64,000 nucleotides of DNA from the NCBI GenBank assembly GCA_014860575.1, contig JACZJK010000052.1, forward strand, positions 1 to 64,000, read 5' to 3'. This document shows, in pieces, positions 36,509 through 47,321 of the stretch (its first letter is position 1; each line of letters begins with the position of its first letter). Position numbers and translations under genes: made by a program. Source of the DNA: Bacteroidales bacterium (GTDB lineage Bacteria; Bacteroidota; Bacteroidia; Bacteroidales; JAAYJT01). Below the pieces are notes generated by a model, which saw only the letters and a list, made by a program, of their open reading frames with translations, searched no databases and had not been told where the DNA came from.

Positions 36509-36546
36509 CACCTTCTTCGAAACAAAATTCCACTAAAAAACAGACT

Positions 36547-37416
36547 ATGAGTTTTCGCATTATCTGCCTGGCCAAACAGGTGCCTGATACACGAAATGTG
36601 GGTAAGGACGCCATGAAGGCCGACGGCACTGTTAACCGTGCTGCTTTGCCTGCAATTTTTAACCCCGAGGACCTTCACGCACTTGAACAAGCTTTGCGCA
36701 TCAAGGACATGCATAAGGATGCGGAAGTAATATTGCTTACCATGGGACCCGCTCGTGCTGCCGAAATTATCCGTGAGGCAATGTATCGTGGTGCCGACAG
36801 GGGCTATCTGGTCACTGACCGCAAATTTGCCGGAAGTGATACACTGGCTACTTCCTATGTGCTTTCGCAGGCGATAAAGAAATTGGCTCCATACCACCTC
36901 GTGATCAGCGGGCGTCAAGCCATTGACGGCGACACAGCCCAGGTAGGTCCGCAAACGGCTGAAAAACTTGGAATTCCACAGGTTACTTACGCCGAAGAAA
37001 TCATTTCACTAACTTACAAAGAAATTGTTATCAAACGCAGGCTGGAAAGGGGAGTGGAGACGGTGAAAGCGCCGCTGCCACTTGCAATTACGGTGCACAA
37101 TTCCGCACCGCACTGCAGGCCAAGGGTCGGTAAACTTTTGATGAAATACAAGCATGCCCGCACCATTACTGAACTGCAATCGGAAATACGCGACTATACT
37201 GAGCTTTATCAGAACCGTCCTTACTTGCAGATTGATGAATGGGGTGTTGATGAGATTGATGCCAGCCAGGAATTTCTGGGTTTGTCCGGCAGCCCCACCA
37301 AGGTAAAGAAGATTGAGAATGTAGTGCTGCAACATAAAGAAACACAGGTCATCCATAACGATGAAGGCATTGAAGAACTAATGAAAAGCCTGATTGAAGC
37401 CCACATAATCGGATAA
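36547..37416 (+). CDS. etfB: Electron transfer flavoprotein subunit beta
   Basis: EtfB pairs with EtfA to accept electrons from acyl-CoA dehydrogenases. From the ATG at 36547 it is 289 residues (MSFRIICLAKQVPDTRNVG). A start at 36451 would overlap fabI and lie upstream of the promoter, so it was rejected. Conserved segments are FNPEDLHALEQALRIKD, VILLTMGPARAAEIIREAMY, the AMP-region GRQAIDGDTAQVGPQTAEKL and the recognition-loop region around PLPLAITVHNSAPHCRPRV. It is 26 bases from etfA. Confidence 0.95.
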   Translation: MSFRIICLAKQVPDTRNVGKDAMKADGTVNRAALPAIFNPEDLHALEQALRIKDMHKDAEVILLTMGPARAAEIIREAMYRGADRGYLVTDRKFAGSDTLATSYVLSQAIKKLAPYHLVISGRQAIDGDTAQVGPQTAEKLGIPQVTYAEEIISLTYKEIVIKRRLERGVETVKAPLPLAITVHNSAPHCRPRVGKLLMKYKHARTITELQSEIRDYTELYQNRPYLQIDEWGVDEIDASQEFLGLSGSPTKVKKIENVVLQHKETQVIHNDEGIEELMKSLIEAHIIG

Positions 37417-37442
37417 AATTTTAATAACTAAAATTACTTAAA

Positions 37443-38468
37443 GTGAACAGTGTTTTTGTTTATTGCGAAATAACAGAAGAAGGCCATGTTGCCGAAGTAA
37501 GCCTCGAACTGCTTTCAAAAGGCCGCAAACTTGCAAATCAGCTTAAAACAAAGCTTGAAGCTGTGCTGATTGGAAATGATCAGGTAAGCAAAGCTGCAGA
37601 ATCAGTTTTTCCATTTGGTGTTGATGTGGCACATATTGCCATTGATGAACGCCTCTTTCCTTACCTCACGCTGCCTCATGCCGCAATCGTTTCCAATGTG
37701 TTCAAACAGGAACAACCCGATGTGGCAATCTTTGGTGCGACCTCAATCGGGCGCGACCTTGCACCAAGGATCGCATCAGCGTTGAGATGCGGGTTAACAG
37801 CCGATTGCACCAGCCTCGAAATTGGCGATCACACTGAAACACGTACGCAAAAGGAATTTAAAAACTTGTTGTATCAGATCAGGCCGGCTTTTGGTGGGAA
37901 TATCATTGCCACCATCATCAATCCCGAAACCCGCCCGCAAATGGCTACCGTGAGGGAAGGGGTGATGAAAAAAGAAATTTTTGACGCAGAATATAAGGGA
38001 GAAATAAAGGAAATTGATGTGGCATCCATTCTCAGCAATGACGATTTCGTCGTGAGCATTATTGAGCGCCACATGGAAAAAAGCAAGATTGACATCAAGG
38101 GTGCGCAAATCCTCGTGGCCGGCGGATATGGAGTTGGTTCAAAAGCCAATTTCGATCTGCTCTTTCAGCTTGCCGATGTGTTGGGAGCGGAAGTGGCTGC
38201 TTCACGTGCTGCTGTTGATGCGGGCTTTGTTGAACACGAACGCCAGGTTGGACAAACTGGGATTACGGTTCGGCCAAAACTTTACATTGCTTGCGGTATT
38301 TCAGGAGCAGTGCAACACCGAGCCGGGATGGACCAATCGGGCCAGATCATTTCTATAAACACCGATCCGAACGCTCCGATCAATAGCATCGCTGATTATA
38401 CTATCATTGGTGATGTGGCGGATATCATCCCAAAAATGATCAAATACTATCGCGCAAATTCAAAGTAA
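37443..38468 (+). CDS. etfA: Electron transfer flavoprotein subunit alpha
   Basis: EtfA binds the redox-active FAD of the flavoprotein. The 341-residue protein starts at a GTG (NSVFVYCEITEEGHVAEVS). It has the FAD-binding C-terminal domain with LVAGGYGVGSKANF, ASRAAVDAGFVEHERQVGQT, VRPKLYIACGISGAVQHRAG and SINTDPNAPINSIADYTIIG. It is intact and lies between etfB and an acyl-CoA dehydrogenase, 26 bases from each. Confidence 0.95.
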   Translation: MNSVFVYCEITEEGHVAEVSLELLSKGRKLANQLKTKLEAVLIGNDQVSKAAESVFPFGVDVAHIAIDERLFPYLTLPHAAIVSNVFKQEQPDVAIFGATSIGRDLAPRIASALRCGLTADCTSLEIGDHTETRTQKEFKNLLYQIRPAFGGNIIATIINPETRPQMATVREGVMKKEIFDAEYKGEIKEIDVASILSNDDFVVSIIERHMEKSKIDIKGAQILVAGGYGVGSKANFDLLFQLADVLGAEVAASRAAVDAGFVEHERQVGQTGITVRPKLYIACGISGAVQHRAGMDQSGQIISINTDPNAPINSIADYTIIGDVADIIPKMIKYYRANSK

Positions 38469-38494
38469 TCAGGATCACAAAAATTAATTGAACG

Positions 38495-40210
38495 ATGGCA
38501 AATTTTTTTAACGATAACGAACACCTGCAATTTCATCTCAATCACCCTTTGATGAAAAAAATAGTCCGGCTCAAGGAAAATGATTTCAAGGAAAGGGACG
38601 AATTCGACCATGCACCGCTGGATTTCGAAGATGCCATGGACAGTTATGAAAAAGTGCTTGAAATTATTGGCGAAATAGCCGGTGAAACCATACATCCCAA
38701 TGCCGAAGGTGTTGACCGCGATGGCCCGGTGCTGCTCAACAACGAAGTCCGTTATGCAGCCGGAACTCAGGAAGATCACGAAGTGCTTGTAAAAGCTGGT
38801 TTGGTTGGCATGTCGCTGCCAAGAAAGTACGATGGCCTGAATTTTCCGATGGTTCCTTATGTTATAGCCGCTGAAATTGTTTCCCGTGCCGATGCAGGGT
38901 TCGCAAATATATGGGGCTTGCAGGACTGTGCTGAAACCATACACGAATTTGCCTCGGAAGAAATAAAGAACAAATATCTGCCGCGCTTTAACAAAGGCGC
39001 TACGGCAGCCATGATCCTTACCGAACCTGATGCCGGTTCCGACTTGCAATCGGTTCAGTTGAAAGCTACTTTTGATGAGAAAAAGAGCACCTGGTTTCTT
39101 AATGGTGTGAAAAGATTTATCACCAATGGCGATGCGGATATATCGCTGGTGCTGGCAAGATCAGAAGATGGAACCAGCGATGCCCGTGGCCTTTCACTGT
39201 TCGTTTACGACCGCAAAGAAAAAGCAGTGAACATTCGCCGGATTGAGAATAAACTTGGTATCAAAGGATCGCCAACCTGCGAAATGGTTTTTAACAATGC
39301 CCCGGCAACGCTTATTGGCGATACACGAATGGGCTTGATAAAATATGTGATGTCGCTCATGAATTCTGCCCGTCTTGGGGTTGGTGCCCAATCTGTTGGC
39401 ATTGCTGAAGCCGCATACCGTGAAGCCTTGAAATATGCCTACGAACGCGAGCAATTTGGTAAACCTATAATCCAGTACCCGGCAATTTACGAATTGCTGA
39501 CCATGATGCAGGCAAAGATCCATGCCACACGCACACTTCTATACGAAACGGCTCGATTTGTAGACGTTTACAAAGCTTACACATTTCTGGCCGAAGAGCG
39601 CAAACTGGATGCGGAAGAGCGAGTCGACCAAAAGTATTATTCCCGCAATGCTGATATTCTTACTCCCCTGGTCAAATTATTCGCCAGCGAGTATTGCAAC
39701 CAGGTGACCTATGATGCTTTGCAAATTCATGGCGGAACCGGCTACATGAAAGATTTCCCGGTTGAAAGACTTTACCGCGATGCCCGGATCACAACTATTT
39801 ATGAAGGCACATCACAGTTGCAGGTGGTTGCTGCAATAAGAGGTGTTGGTAACGGCGCTTATTTGAAGCTAATGCAGGAATATGCATCCAGGCCGGTTCA
39901 CCCCGAACTTGATTACCTCAAAAATACGCTCTTGAAAATGACCGACCAGTTTGAAAAAACGGCTGCCCGTGTTACTGAAAGTGACGAAAACGAAATGCTT
40001 GATTTCCATGCACGCCGTCTTGTTGAAATGGCCGGAAATACAATCATGGGATATCTCTTATTGCTCGATGCCGAAAGAGATCGCAAGTACGTGCAGTCTG
40101 CAGAAATTTTCGTAAGAAAAGCCAGGGCCGAAAATGTTTCGGCCGTTAGCTTTATCAATAGTTTTGATTCAAAAGACCTGGGAGCTTACAAAAGGCTGAG
40201 TGATTTGTAA
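38495..40210 (+). CDS. Acyl-CoA dehydrogenase (ETF-linked)
   Basis: This FAD enzyme oxidises acyl-CoA thioesters and passes electrons to EtfAB encoded just upstream. The 571-residue protein carries the family motifs MILTEPDAGSDLQSVQL, RRIENKLGIKGSPTCEMVF, a central AREQFGKP-like YEREQFGKPIIQYPAIYEL, YDALQIHGGTGYMKDFPVER and the catalytic-base region RITTIYEGTSQLQVVA. A C-terminal extension of about 120 residues makes it longer than the 380-residue medium-chain type, closer to the VLCAD-like class. The substrate chain length is not known. Fatty-acid or amino-acid oxidation is likely. Confidence 0.93.
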   Translation: MANFFNDNEHLQFHLNHPLMKKIVRLKENDFKERDEFDHAPLDFEDAMDSYEKVLEIIGEIAGETIHPNAEGVDRDGPVLLNNEVRYAAGTQEDHEVLVKAGLVGMSLPRKYDGLNFPMVPYVIAAEIVSRADAGFANIWGLQDCAETIHEFASEEIKNKYLPRFNKGATAAMILTEPDAGSDLQSVQLKATFDEKKSTWFLNGVKRFITNGDADISLVLARSEDGTSDARGLSLFVYDRKEKAVNIRRIENKLGIKGSPTCEMVFNNAPATLIGDTRMGLIKYVMSLMNSARLGVGAQSVGIAEAAYREALKYAYEREQFGKPIIQYPAIYELLTMMQAKIHATRTLLYETARFVDVYKAYTFLAEERKLDAEERVDQKYYSRNADILTPLVKLFASEYCNQVTYDALQIHGGTGYMKDFPVERLYRDARITTIYEGTSQLQVVAAIRGVGNGAYLKLMQEYASRPVHPELDYLKNTLLKMTDQFEKTAARVTESDENEMLDFHARRLVEMAGNTIMGYLLLLDAERDRKYVQSAEIFVRKARAENVSAVSFINSFDSKDLGAYKRLSDL

Positions 40211-40217
40211 TCTAGCC

Positions 40218-42755
40218 TTACTTTGATTCTACAGATTCTTTTACAACCGTTGTAATCTTCAGTTTTTCTTCCTCACCTTCATGGTCAACCAGGATCTGAT
40301 CGCCTGATTTGGTCTTGGAAGAAATAATTGATTCTGCTAATTCATCTTCAATGTATTTCTGAATAGCTCTTTTCAGAGGCCTTGCTCCATACTGCGAATC
40401 CCATCCTTTTTCAACAATGAAATCTTTGGCTTTCTCTGTAACTTCAATGGAGTATCCCATTTGGTTCACACGTTCAAATAAATGTGAGAGCTCAAGGTCA
40501 ATGATTTTATGAATTGCTTCGCGTTCAAGCGGATCAAAGATTACAATATCATCAATACGGTTGATAAACTCCGGCGCAAAGGTTTTCTTCAATGCATTTT
40601 CAATAATGCTGCGGGCATAATCAGAACTGGCGTCACGCCTTGAAGTTGTTGCAAAACCTACGCCCTGACCAAAATCTTTCAATTGCCGCGATCCGATATT
40701 GGAAGTCATAATAAGAATTGTATTCTTAAAATCTACTTTCCTTCCCAGGCTATCGGTAAGTTGTCCGTCGTCAAGAACCTGTAGTAAAAGGTGGAAAATA
40801 TCAGGATGTGCCTTTTCGATTTCATCGAGCAACACAATGGAATAGGGTTTACGCCTTACTTTCTCAGTAAGTTGTCCGCCTTCTTCATAGCCAACATATC
40901 CGGGAGGCGCTCCTACCAGGCGCGATACGGCGAATTTCTCCATGTATTCACTCATGTCAATGCGAACCAGTGCATCGGTTGTATCAAACAAATATTTTGC
41001 AAGCACCTTGGCAAGGTGAGTTTTACCTACGCCGGTCGGACCCAGGAAAATAAATGTTCCAATTGGTTTGTTTGGATCCTTCAAGCCAGCGCGGTTACGC
41101 CTGATGGCTTTTACCACTTTCTTGATCGCTTCATTTTGCCCGATAACTGAATTTGCCAGTTCATCTTCCATTTTAACAAGGCGTTCGCTCTCGTTCTGAG
41201 CAATTCGCTGAACCGGAATACCTGTCATCATGGCAACCACTTCGGCAACATTATCTTCCGAAACTGTTTCGCGATGTATTTTTGAGTCCTCTTCCCATTG
41301 GCGTTTAGCATTTTCCAACTCATGCTGAAGTTTGCGTTCCATATCGCGAAATTCGGCAGCTTCTTCAAACTTTTGACTTCCAATTGCCCTGGTTTTCTTT
41401 ACCTTAACTTCTTCTATCCGTTCTTCAATGGTGATTATTTCGCTGGGAACCCGGATATTTGTGATGTGCACCCTCGATCCGGCCTCGTCAAGCGCATCAA
41501 TAGCCTTGTCAGGTAAATACCTATCGGTAATGTAGCGTTGTGTCAACGAAACGCATGATTTGATTGCATCATCAGTGTATTGAACCAGATGATGGTCCTC
41601 ATACTTTTCTTTGATATTATGAAGAATTTCAACAGTTTCTTCCGGGGTTGTAGGATCAACCATGATCTTCTGAAAACGGCGTTCCAAGGCCCCATCTTTT
41701 TCTATATACTGACGGTATTCATCAAGGGTAGTTGCTCCAATGCATTGAATTTCACCACGGGCCAGTGCAGGTTTAAACATATTGGATGCATCAAGCGAAC
41801 CTGATGCATTGCCTGCGCCAACAATTGTGTGGATTTCATCAATAAAGAGTATAATGTTCCTGTTTTTCTCCAGCTCGTTCAGCACCGCCTTCATGCGTTC
41901 TTCAAACTGGCCGCGGTATTTTGTACCAGCAACTATTGAAGCAAGATCAAGTGTAAACACACGTTTGTTGAAAAGCGCCCTGGAAACCTTTCGATTTATT
42001 ATTCTCAATGCTAAACCTTCAGCAATGGCTGATTTTCCAACTCCGGGTTCACCAATAAGGACAGGGTTGTTTTTCTTGCGACGACTAAGTATCTGGGCAA
42101 TTCTTTCCAGTTCTTTTTCCCTTCCAACAATAGGATCCAAACGACCTTCTTCAGCGGCACGCGTAAGGTCGCGGCCGAAATTATCCAAAACTGGTGTCTT
42201 TGATTTCGATTCAGTTGGTTTCTTTGCGCTTCCGCCAAATGCCCTGTCTTCTGGATCGTCATCGGCTGTATTGCCCGGGAGTTCAGAAAAAATGTCTGGT
42301 TTGATCTCTCCTTTGTCGTTGGCTATCATATTGGTCAATTCTTCTTTAATCACATGATAATTAATGCCAAAACGACTGAATGACTGTGAAACCACATTGT
42401 CTTCATCTTTCAGAATAGCAAGCAGAAGGTGTTCAGTTCCAATTACTTCGCTACTAAAAACCTTGGCTTCAAGGTAGGTGATTTTCAGCGCGCGTTCGGC
42501 TTGTTTTATGAGTGGCAGATTATCGTTGAGGCTGATCTTCTTGTTAGGGATCATCACAGCGCTTTCAATTGACTTGCGAAGTGATTGAAGATCTACTCCA
42601 AGGCCGTTGAGTATGTGTATTGCTTTGCCATCACCTTCCCGAATAATTCCTAACAGTAAGTGTTCAACCCCCACAGCATCATTGCCAAGCCGCATTGCTT
42701 CCTCACGACTGTATGTCAAAACGTCTTTTACTCGTTGCGAAAATTTTGCTTCCAT
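40218..42755 (-). CDS. clpC: ClpC, AAA+ unfoldase of the Clp protease
   Basis: ClpC unfolds proteins and feeds them to ClpP. The 845-residue protein has the double N-domain repeat (SREEAMRLGNDAVGVEHLLL, FSSEVIGTEHLLLAILKDE), first AAA domain with GEPGVGKSAIAEGLA and FIDEIHTIVGAG, a middle coiled-coil with a UVR-like KKTRAIGSQKFEEAAEFRD, and the second AAA domain with GPTGVGKTHLAKVLA and LLDEIEKAHPDIF. The middle domain distinguishes it from ClpA. It is convergent with the acyl-CoA dehydrogenase (7 bases apart) and divergent from gyrA. Confidence 0.96.
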   Translation of the reverse strand: MEAKFSQRVKDVLTYSREEAMRLGNDAVGVEHLLLGIIREGDGKAIHILNGLGVDLQSLRKSIESAVMIPNKKISLNDNLPLIKQAERALKITYLEAKVFSSEVIGTEHLLLAILKDEDNVVSQSFSRFGINYHVIKEELTNMIANDKGEIKPDIFSELPGNTADDDPEDRAFGGSAKKPTESKSKTPVLDNFGRDLTRAAEEGRLDPIVGREKELERIAQILSRRKKNNPVLIGEPGVGKSAIAEGLALRIINRKVSRALFNKRVFTLDLASIVAGTKYRGQFEERMKAVLNELEKNRNIILFIDEIHTIVGAGNASGSLDASNMFKPALARGEIQCIGATTLDEYRQYIEKDGALERRFQKIMVDPTTPEETVEILHNIKEKYEDHHLVQYTDDAIKSCVSLTQRYITDRYLPDKAIDALDEAGSRVHITNIRVPSEIITIEERIEEVKVKKTRAIGSQKFEEAAEFRDMERKLQHELENAKRQWEEDSKIHRETVSEDNVAEVVAMMTGIPVQRIAQNESERLVKMEDELANSVIGQNEAIKKVVKAIRRNRAGLKDPNKPIGTFIFLGPTGVGKTHLAKVLAKYLFDTTDALVRIDMSEYMEKFAVSRLVGAPPGYVGYEEGGQLTEKVRRKPYSIVLLDEIEKAHPDIFHLLLQVLDDGQLTDSLGRKVDFKNTILIMTSNIGSRQLKDFGQGVGFATTSRRDASSDYARSIIENALKKTFAPEFINRIDDIVIFDPLEREAIHKIIDLELSHLFERVNQMGYSIEVTEKAKDFIVEKGWDSQYGARPLKRAIQKYIEDELAESIISSKTKSGDQILVDHEGEEEKLKITTVVKESVESK

Positions 42756-43227
42756 TTATTTGTATAATATGTTAATTCCTTATAATCATCTGTTTAGCAA
42801 TTATAGCAAATCAGGTGTTTGCAGTTTTGCCTAAGAGCAGTCATCCAATCAAACGCGATGCCATAATAGTAAAGGTTTTATAGCACTTTGCTATTTACCC
42901 GCGAAATTATAACAAAAATAGGCTGGCTATGTTTCATTTTCGCACTATAAGATTAGTCAGTTATCCACAATTTCGGAGAGATTCATTTTTGTCATGGTTT
43001 TCAGACACTCATTTTATGTCAAATTACAGTATTATCAACAATTTCCTGTTAATAAGATGCCCTATTTTGTTGCTTGGGGCAAAGAAATAAATCGTATCTT
43101 CGTAAACTCTTAGCGAACTTTGTAAGTTGCTAATTATAAGCAATTTAATTGGATTTTAATGCGCAACTGAAACGATTATACCAGGAGTATATTTTTTAAT
43201 AACAGTATCAGCGAACGAACAGGCAAT
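42756..43227. other. Divergent intergenic region between clpC and gyrA
   Basis: No gene was found in these 472 bases. The region is A+T-rich with no obvious repeat-family words. It must contain the promoters for clpC (minus) and gyrA (plus); a candidate for gyrA is listed separately, and none could be chosen for clpC. A TTATCCACAATTT sequence near 42961 resembles a DnaA-box core; a single copy is not enough to call a site. Confidence 0.6.
43073..43103 (+). promoter_or_regulatory. Candidate promoter for gyrA
   Basis: CTTG (43073-43076) is followed after 19 bases by TATCTTCG (43096-43103). Each box differs from consensus by one base. The leader would be about 120 bases. Confidence 0.45.
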
Positions 43228-45780
43228 ATGAGTGAAGAATTCAACCGAACAGGTGAAAAAATTGTAAAGGTCAATATTGAGAACCAGATGAAATCAGCCT
43301 ACATTGATTATTCAATGTCGGTGATTGTGTCACGTGCCCTTCCCGATGTACGGGATGGCTTAAAACCCGTTCACAGAAGGGTATTATATGGAATGCTGGA
43401 TTTGGGATTGCTCGCAAACCGGCCTTATAAAAAATCCGCAAGAATAGTAGGGGAGGTGCTCGGAAAGTATCATCCACACGGTGATACCTCTGTTTATGAT
43501 GCGATGGTGCGTATGGCCCAGGATTGGTCACTGCGCTATCCACTGGTTGACGGGCAGGGTAATTTTGGTTCGATTGATGGCGATAGCCCTGCAGCAATGC
43601 GGTATACCGAGGCCAAGCTCAAAAAGATAGCTGAAGAGCTTTTATCTGATATCAACAAAGAAACTGTTGATTTTAAGCTCAATTTTGATGATACGCTTTA
43701 CGAACCGGTTGTTTTGCCAACCCGTATCCCGAACCTGCTAATAAATGGAGCCTCCGGTATTGCTGTCGGTATGGCAACCAATATGCCACCACATAACCTA
43801 ACGGAAGTTGTAAATGGAACAATCGCATTGATTGAAAATCCGGAAATCACCATCGCAGAACTCATGAAAATTATCAAAGGTCCTGATTTCCCGACCGGTG
43901 GTGTTATTTATGGCTACGATGGCGTGAGAGAGGCTTATGAAACAGGCAGGGGTAGGGTAGTGGTTCGTGGTGAAGCGAAGATTGAAGAGGACAAGAACGG
44001 GCGTGAAACAATTATTGTTACCTCGATCCCATACCAGGTTAACAAGGCTGAGATGATCCGCAAAACCGCAGATCTTGTCGAAGAAAGAAGAATTGAAGGA
44101 ATTTCTGATATTCGTGATGAATCGGACCGACAGGGAATGCGCATAGTTTATGAACTCAAACGGGATGCCGTTTCTAACGTGGTTTTAAACAAGCTTTACC
44201 AATATACTGCGCTGCAATCGTCATTTAGCGTGAACAATGTTGCATTGGTCAAAGGAAGGCCAATGACTCTCAATCTCAAGCAAATAATTGTCTATTTTGT
44301 TGAGCATCGCCACGAAGTTGTTGTTAGGCGAACACGTTTTGAGTTACAGGAAGCAGAGAAACGCGCTCATGTGCTGGAAGGTTTGTTAATAGCGCTTGAC
44401 CATCTTGATGAAGTTATCGCTTTAATTCGTGGCTCAAGGACTCCTGATGAAGCTAAAAATGGCTTGATGGGGCAGTTCGGGCTTTCGGAAATTCAGGCGA
44501 AAGCAATACTTGACATGAGGTTGCAAAGGCTTACCGGGCTTGAAAGGGATAAAATAAAAGAAGAATTTGAGGAGATAATGAAACAGATCGAGTACCTGAA
44601 AAGCATACTTGCTGATGAGGGGCTTCGAATGGAAATCATTAAAAACGAATTAATTGAGATTCGTGACAAATATGGTGATGAACCAAAAACTGATATTGTT
44701 TACACTGCTAAAGATTTTAGAATAGAAGATACCATTGCCGATGAAAGCATGGTTGTTAACATTTCGCATCTTGGCTATATTAAGAGGACTTCGCTGATGG
44801 AGTACCGGGTACAAAATAGGGGAGGACGTGGAGCCAAAGGCAGTGAAATGAGAAACGAGGATTTTGTAGAACATTTATTTGTTGCAACTGCCCATAATTA
44901 CATTTTATTTTTTACTGAAAAGGGTAAATGCTACTGGCTTAGGGTTTTTGAAATTCCGGAAGGAACAAAAAATTCAAAAGGCAGGGCGCTGCAAAATCTG
45001 ATCAATATTGAGCCGGGTGACAAAGTGAAGGCTTTCATTAATGTAAAGAATCTGAAAGATGAAGATTACATTAATAATAATTTTATAATCCTCTGCACCA
45101 AGAGGGGCATTATTAAGAAAACCTCATTAGAAGCTTACTCGCGCCCAAGGGTGAATGGTATTAATGCCATTACAATCAGGGAAAACGACGAGTTGATAGA
45201 AGCACGACTTACCAATGGGCAAAATGAGATACTTTTGGCTTCTAAAGCGGGTCGGGCAATTCGCTTCAATGAGCAAACCGTTCGGCCTATGGGTCGTAAT
45301 GCCAGTGGAGTGAAAGGAATTACCCTTTTGTCTGCAGATGATGAAGTGATTGGCATGATTTGTATCGAAAACGGCAGGTATGATATCCTGGTAGTTTCAG
45401 CCAATGGTTATGGTAAGCGATCCAAGATAGATGACTACCGGATAACCGGCCGTGGAGGAAAAGGAGTGAAGACTATAAACATCACAGATAAAACTGGCAA
45501 GCTTATTGCTATTAAGGATGTTTTTGATGACAACGACCTGATGATCATAAGCCGCTCAGGATTACTCATAAGGCTACCGGTAGCATCACTGCCGGTAATC
45601 GGAAGGGCAACACAAGGAGTAAGGCTTATCAATCTGAAGGGAGTGGACAGCATCGCTGCAGTTACTAAAGTAGATAAAGAAGAGGATGAAAAAGTAGATG
45701 ATGAAATCATTGAGAATCTGAATGAAACTGAAAATATAGCTGATGACTTGCAAACTGATATTAATATCCAAAACGAGTAA
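43228..45780 (+). CDS. gyrA: DNA gyrase subunit A
   Basis: GyrA is the DNA-cleaving subunit of gyrase, which introduces negative supercoils. The 850-residue protein has the catalytic tyrosine in [10 protein letters not shown] (Y126) and the quinolone-determining region [18 protein letters not shown], with Thr87 at the position equal to E. coli Ser83 and Asp91 equal to Asp87. The C-terminal beta-pinwheel carries a GyrA-box-like [10 protein letters not shown], which supports gyrase rather than topoisomerase IV ParC. It ends in an acidic tail. It is intact. Confidence 0.97.
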   Translation: MSEEFNRTGEKIVKVNIENQMKSAYIDYSMSVIVSRALPDVRDGLKPVHRRVLYGMLDLGLLANRPYKKSARIVGEVLGKYHPHGDTSVYDAMVRMAQDWSLRYPLVDGQGNFGSIDGDSPAAMRYTEAKLKKIAEELLSDINKETVDFKLNFDDTLYEPVVLPTRIPNLLINGASGIAVGMATNMPPHNLTEVVNGTIALIENPEITIAELMKIIKGPDFPTGGVIYGYDGVREAYETGRGRVVVRGEAKIEEDKNGRETIIVTSIPYQVNKAEMIRKTADLVEERRIEGISDIRDESDRQGMRIVYELKRDAVSNVVLNKLYQYTALQSSFSVNNVALVKGRPMTLNLKQIIVYFVEHRHEVVVRRTRFELQEAEKRAHVLEGLLIALDHLDEVIALIRGSRTPDEAKNGLMGQFGLSEIQAKAILDMRLQRLTGLERDKIKEEFEEIMKQIEYLKSILADEGLRMEIIKNELIEIRDKYGDEPKTDIVYTAKDFRIEDTIADESMVVNISHLGYIKRTSLMEYRVQNRGGRGAKGSEMRNEDFVEHLFVATAHNYILFFTEKGKCYWLRVFEIPEGTKNSKGRALQNLINIEPGDKVKAFINVKNLKDEDYINNNFIILCTKRGIIKKTSLEAYSRPRVNGINAITIRENDELIEARLTNGQNEILLASKAGRAIRFNEQTVRPMGRNASGVKGITLLSADDEVIGMICIENGRYDILVVSANGYGKRSKIDDYRITGRGGKGVKTINITDKTGKLIAIKDVFDDNDLMIISRSGLLIRLPVASLPVIGRATQGVRLINLKGVDSIAAVTKVDKEEDEKVDDEIIENLNETENIADDLQTDINIQNE

Positions 45781-45781
45781 G

Positions 45782-45813
45782 CTTGTAATTAATAACCAAA
45801 CGATGTAGATTTG
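45782..45813 (+). promoter_or_regulatory. Candidate promoter for the TPR protein gene
   Basis: CTTG (45782-45785) is followed after 20 bases by TAGATTTG (45806-45813), which fits TAnnTTTG. The ATG is 34 bases downstream. Confidence 0.55.
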
Positions 45814-45847
45814 CAACCAACATCGTCAACCTAAAAACTCAAAAACA

Positions 45848-47032
45848 ATGAAAAGATTCGCATTATTGATGATTCTGGCCATTACATGCACTGTGGTCTT
45901 TGGCCAACGAAACAACCGAACTTCTGCTTTCAACGAATTACGCAATGGCAGGCTCGACCGCGCTAAAGAATACATTGACAAAACAGTTCAACATGAGCAA
46001 ACGATTAAAGATGCCAGGTCATGGTTCTACCGCGGTAATATTTACCTTTCCATACACATGAGTGAGAATCCTGAATATAAAGCACTAGATGACAAGGCTT
46101 TGGATGAAGCACTTGCTTCTTACATTAAAGCACAGGAATATGATGAGAAAAAGGAATACTACACCGATATTTTAACAAATTTGTTCGTTATTAGTGAGCA
46201 ATATTATAATTTGGGTGTCTCCAGCTACAATACCAACGACTATAAAGCAGCGATGAATGCATTTAAGCAATCGCTGGATGTTACAATCGCAATGGGCAGC
46301 CTCGATACTATGGCAATGTACAATGTTGGGCTTACCGCAGAAATTGCCGGCGAAACTGCTGAAGCTAAGAAGTATTACTCTGATTTGCTTGAAATGGAAT
46401 TTGAAAATGCGGAAATTTTTGGCTCAATGGGAAGACTATACATGGCAGAAGGCGATACAGCAACTGCACTTACTTATATTAAGCAAGGAAGGGAAATATA
46501 TCCTGACGATTTTAACCTGTTAATCAGCGAGATAAATATTTACCTGCTTACAGGAGATGTTGAAAGAGCTGTTGAAAACCTCGAACTAGCCGTTCAAAAG
46601 GATAGTACAAATCCGACCATATTCTTTGCTGTTGGTGTTGCATATGACCAACTTAAAAGTAAGCACCCGGAAGCCCCTGATGAGTATTTCTCAAAGTCTG
46701 AAAATGCCTATTTAAGGGCTATTGAACTCGATTCCTCGTATTTTGATCCCATCTATAACCTGGGCGCACTTTATGTTAATGCTGCTGCAGTTCTTATTGA
46801 AGAAGCCAACAAATTACCATTATCAGAAGATAAAGAGTATAATATGCTCATAGAAAAGGCAAATTTGAATTTGTCTGCATCATTGCCTCATCTTGAAAAA
46901 GCATTAGAACTCCAGCCAAATGATTTCAATACAATGGTTTCGCTAAAGGAAATCTATACCAGGCTTAACAAAATGGATAAATTACAGGAAATCAATCAAA
47001 AAATAAAAGAACATCAGGGGGAGGAACAATAG
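45848..47032 (+). CDS. Exported tetratricopeptide-repeat protein
   Basis: The 394-residue protein has a signal peptide (RFALLMILAITCTVVFGQ). The rest is helical TPR repeats, for example SWFYRGNIYLS, YYNLGVSSYNTNDYKAAMNAF, MYNVGLTAEIAGETAEAKKY, IFFAVGVAYDQLKSKHPEAP and YDPIYNLG-like units. TPR domains mediate protein contacts, and the partner is not known. It is common directly after gyrA in Bacteroidota. A strong hairpin 25 bases after the stop likely ends its transcript. Confidence 0.88.
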   Translation: MKRFALLMILAITCTVVFGQRNNRTSAFNELRNGRLDRAKEYIDKTVQHEQTIKDARSWFYRGNIYLSIHMSENPEYKALDDKALDEALASYIKAQEYDEKKEYYTDILTNLFVISEQYYNLGVSSYNTNDYKAAMNAFKQSLDVTIAMGSLDTMAMYNVGLTAEIAGETAEAKKYYSDLLEMEFENAEIFGSMGRLYMAEGDTATALTYIKQGREIYPDDFNLLISEINIYLLTGDVERAVENLELAVQKDSTNPTIFFAVGVAYDQLKSKHPEAPDEYFSKSENAYLRAIELDSSYFDPIYNLGALYVNAAAVLIEEANKLPLSEDKEYNMLIEKANLNLSASLPHLEKALELQPNDFNTMVSLKEIYTRLNKMDKLQEINQKIKEHQGEEQ

Positions 47033-47056
47033 TTTCACCTCATAAGATTTTATATT

Positions 47057-47088
47057 CAAATAGAGAATCCAACAAGATTCTCTATTTG
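47057..47088 (+). terminator. Strong terminator hairpin after the TPR gene
   Basis: Arms 47057-47069 (CAAATAGAGAATC) and 47076-47088 (GATTCTCTATTTG) form a perfect 13-bp stem with a 6-base CAACAA loop. The T-rich TGTATAAAATTTG follows. Confidence 0.72.
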
Positions 47089-47321
47089 TGTATAAAATTT
47101 GTTATTTAACATAATATTAATTATAGGAATACTTTCAATACTTTGATGATTAATTAAATTGCTTCGTAAGTATTTCAAAAACAAGTAAAGGAAAGGCAGG
47201 TTTCAGAACACTTGTAAAAACCACTTTTGATGTGAAAAACTAAATATTAATGAAAATAATGAGATTCAGTAATTCATAGGTTTTATTACTTTACCGTCTA
47301 AACCAACAAAACAAAGTAATT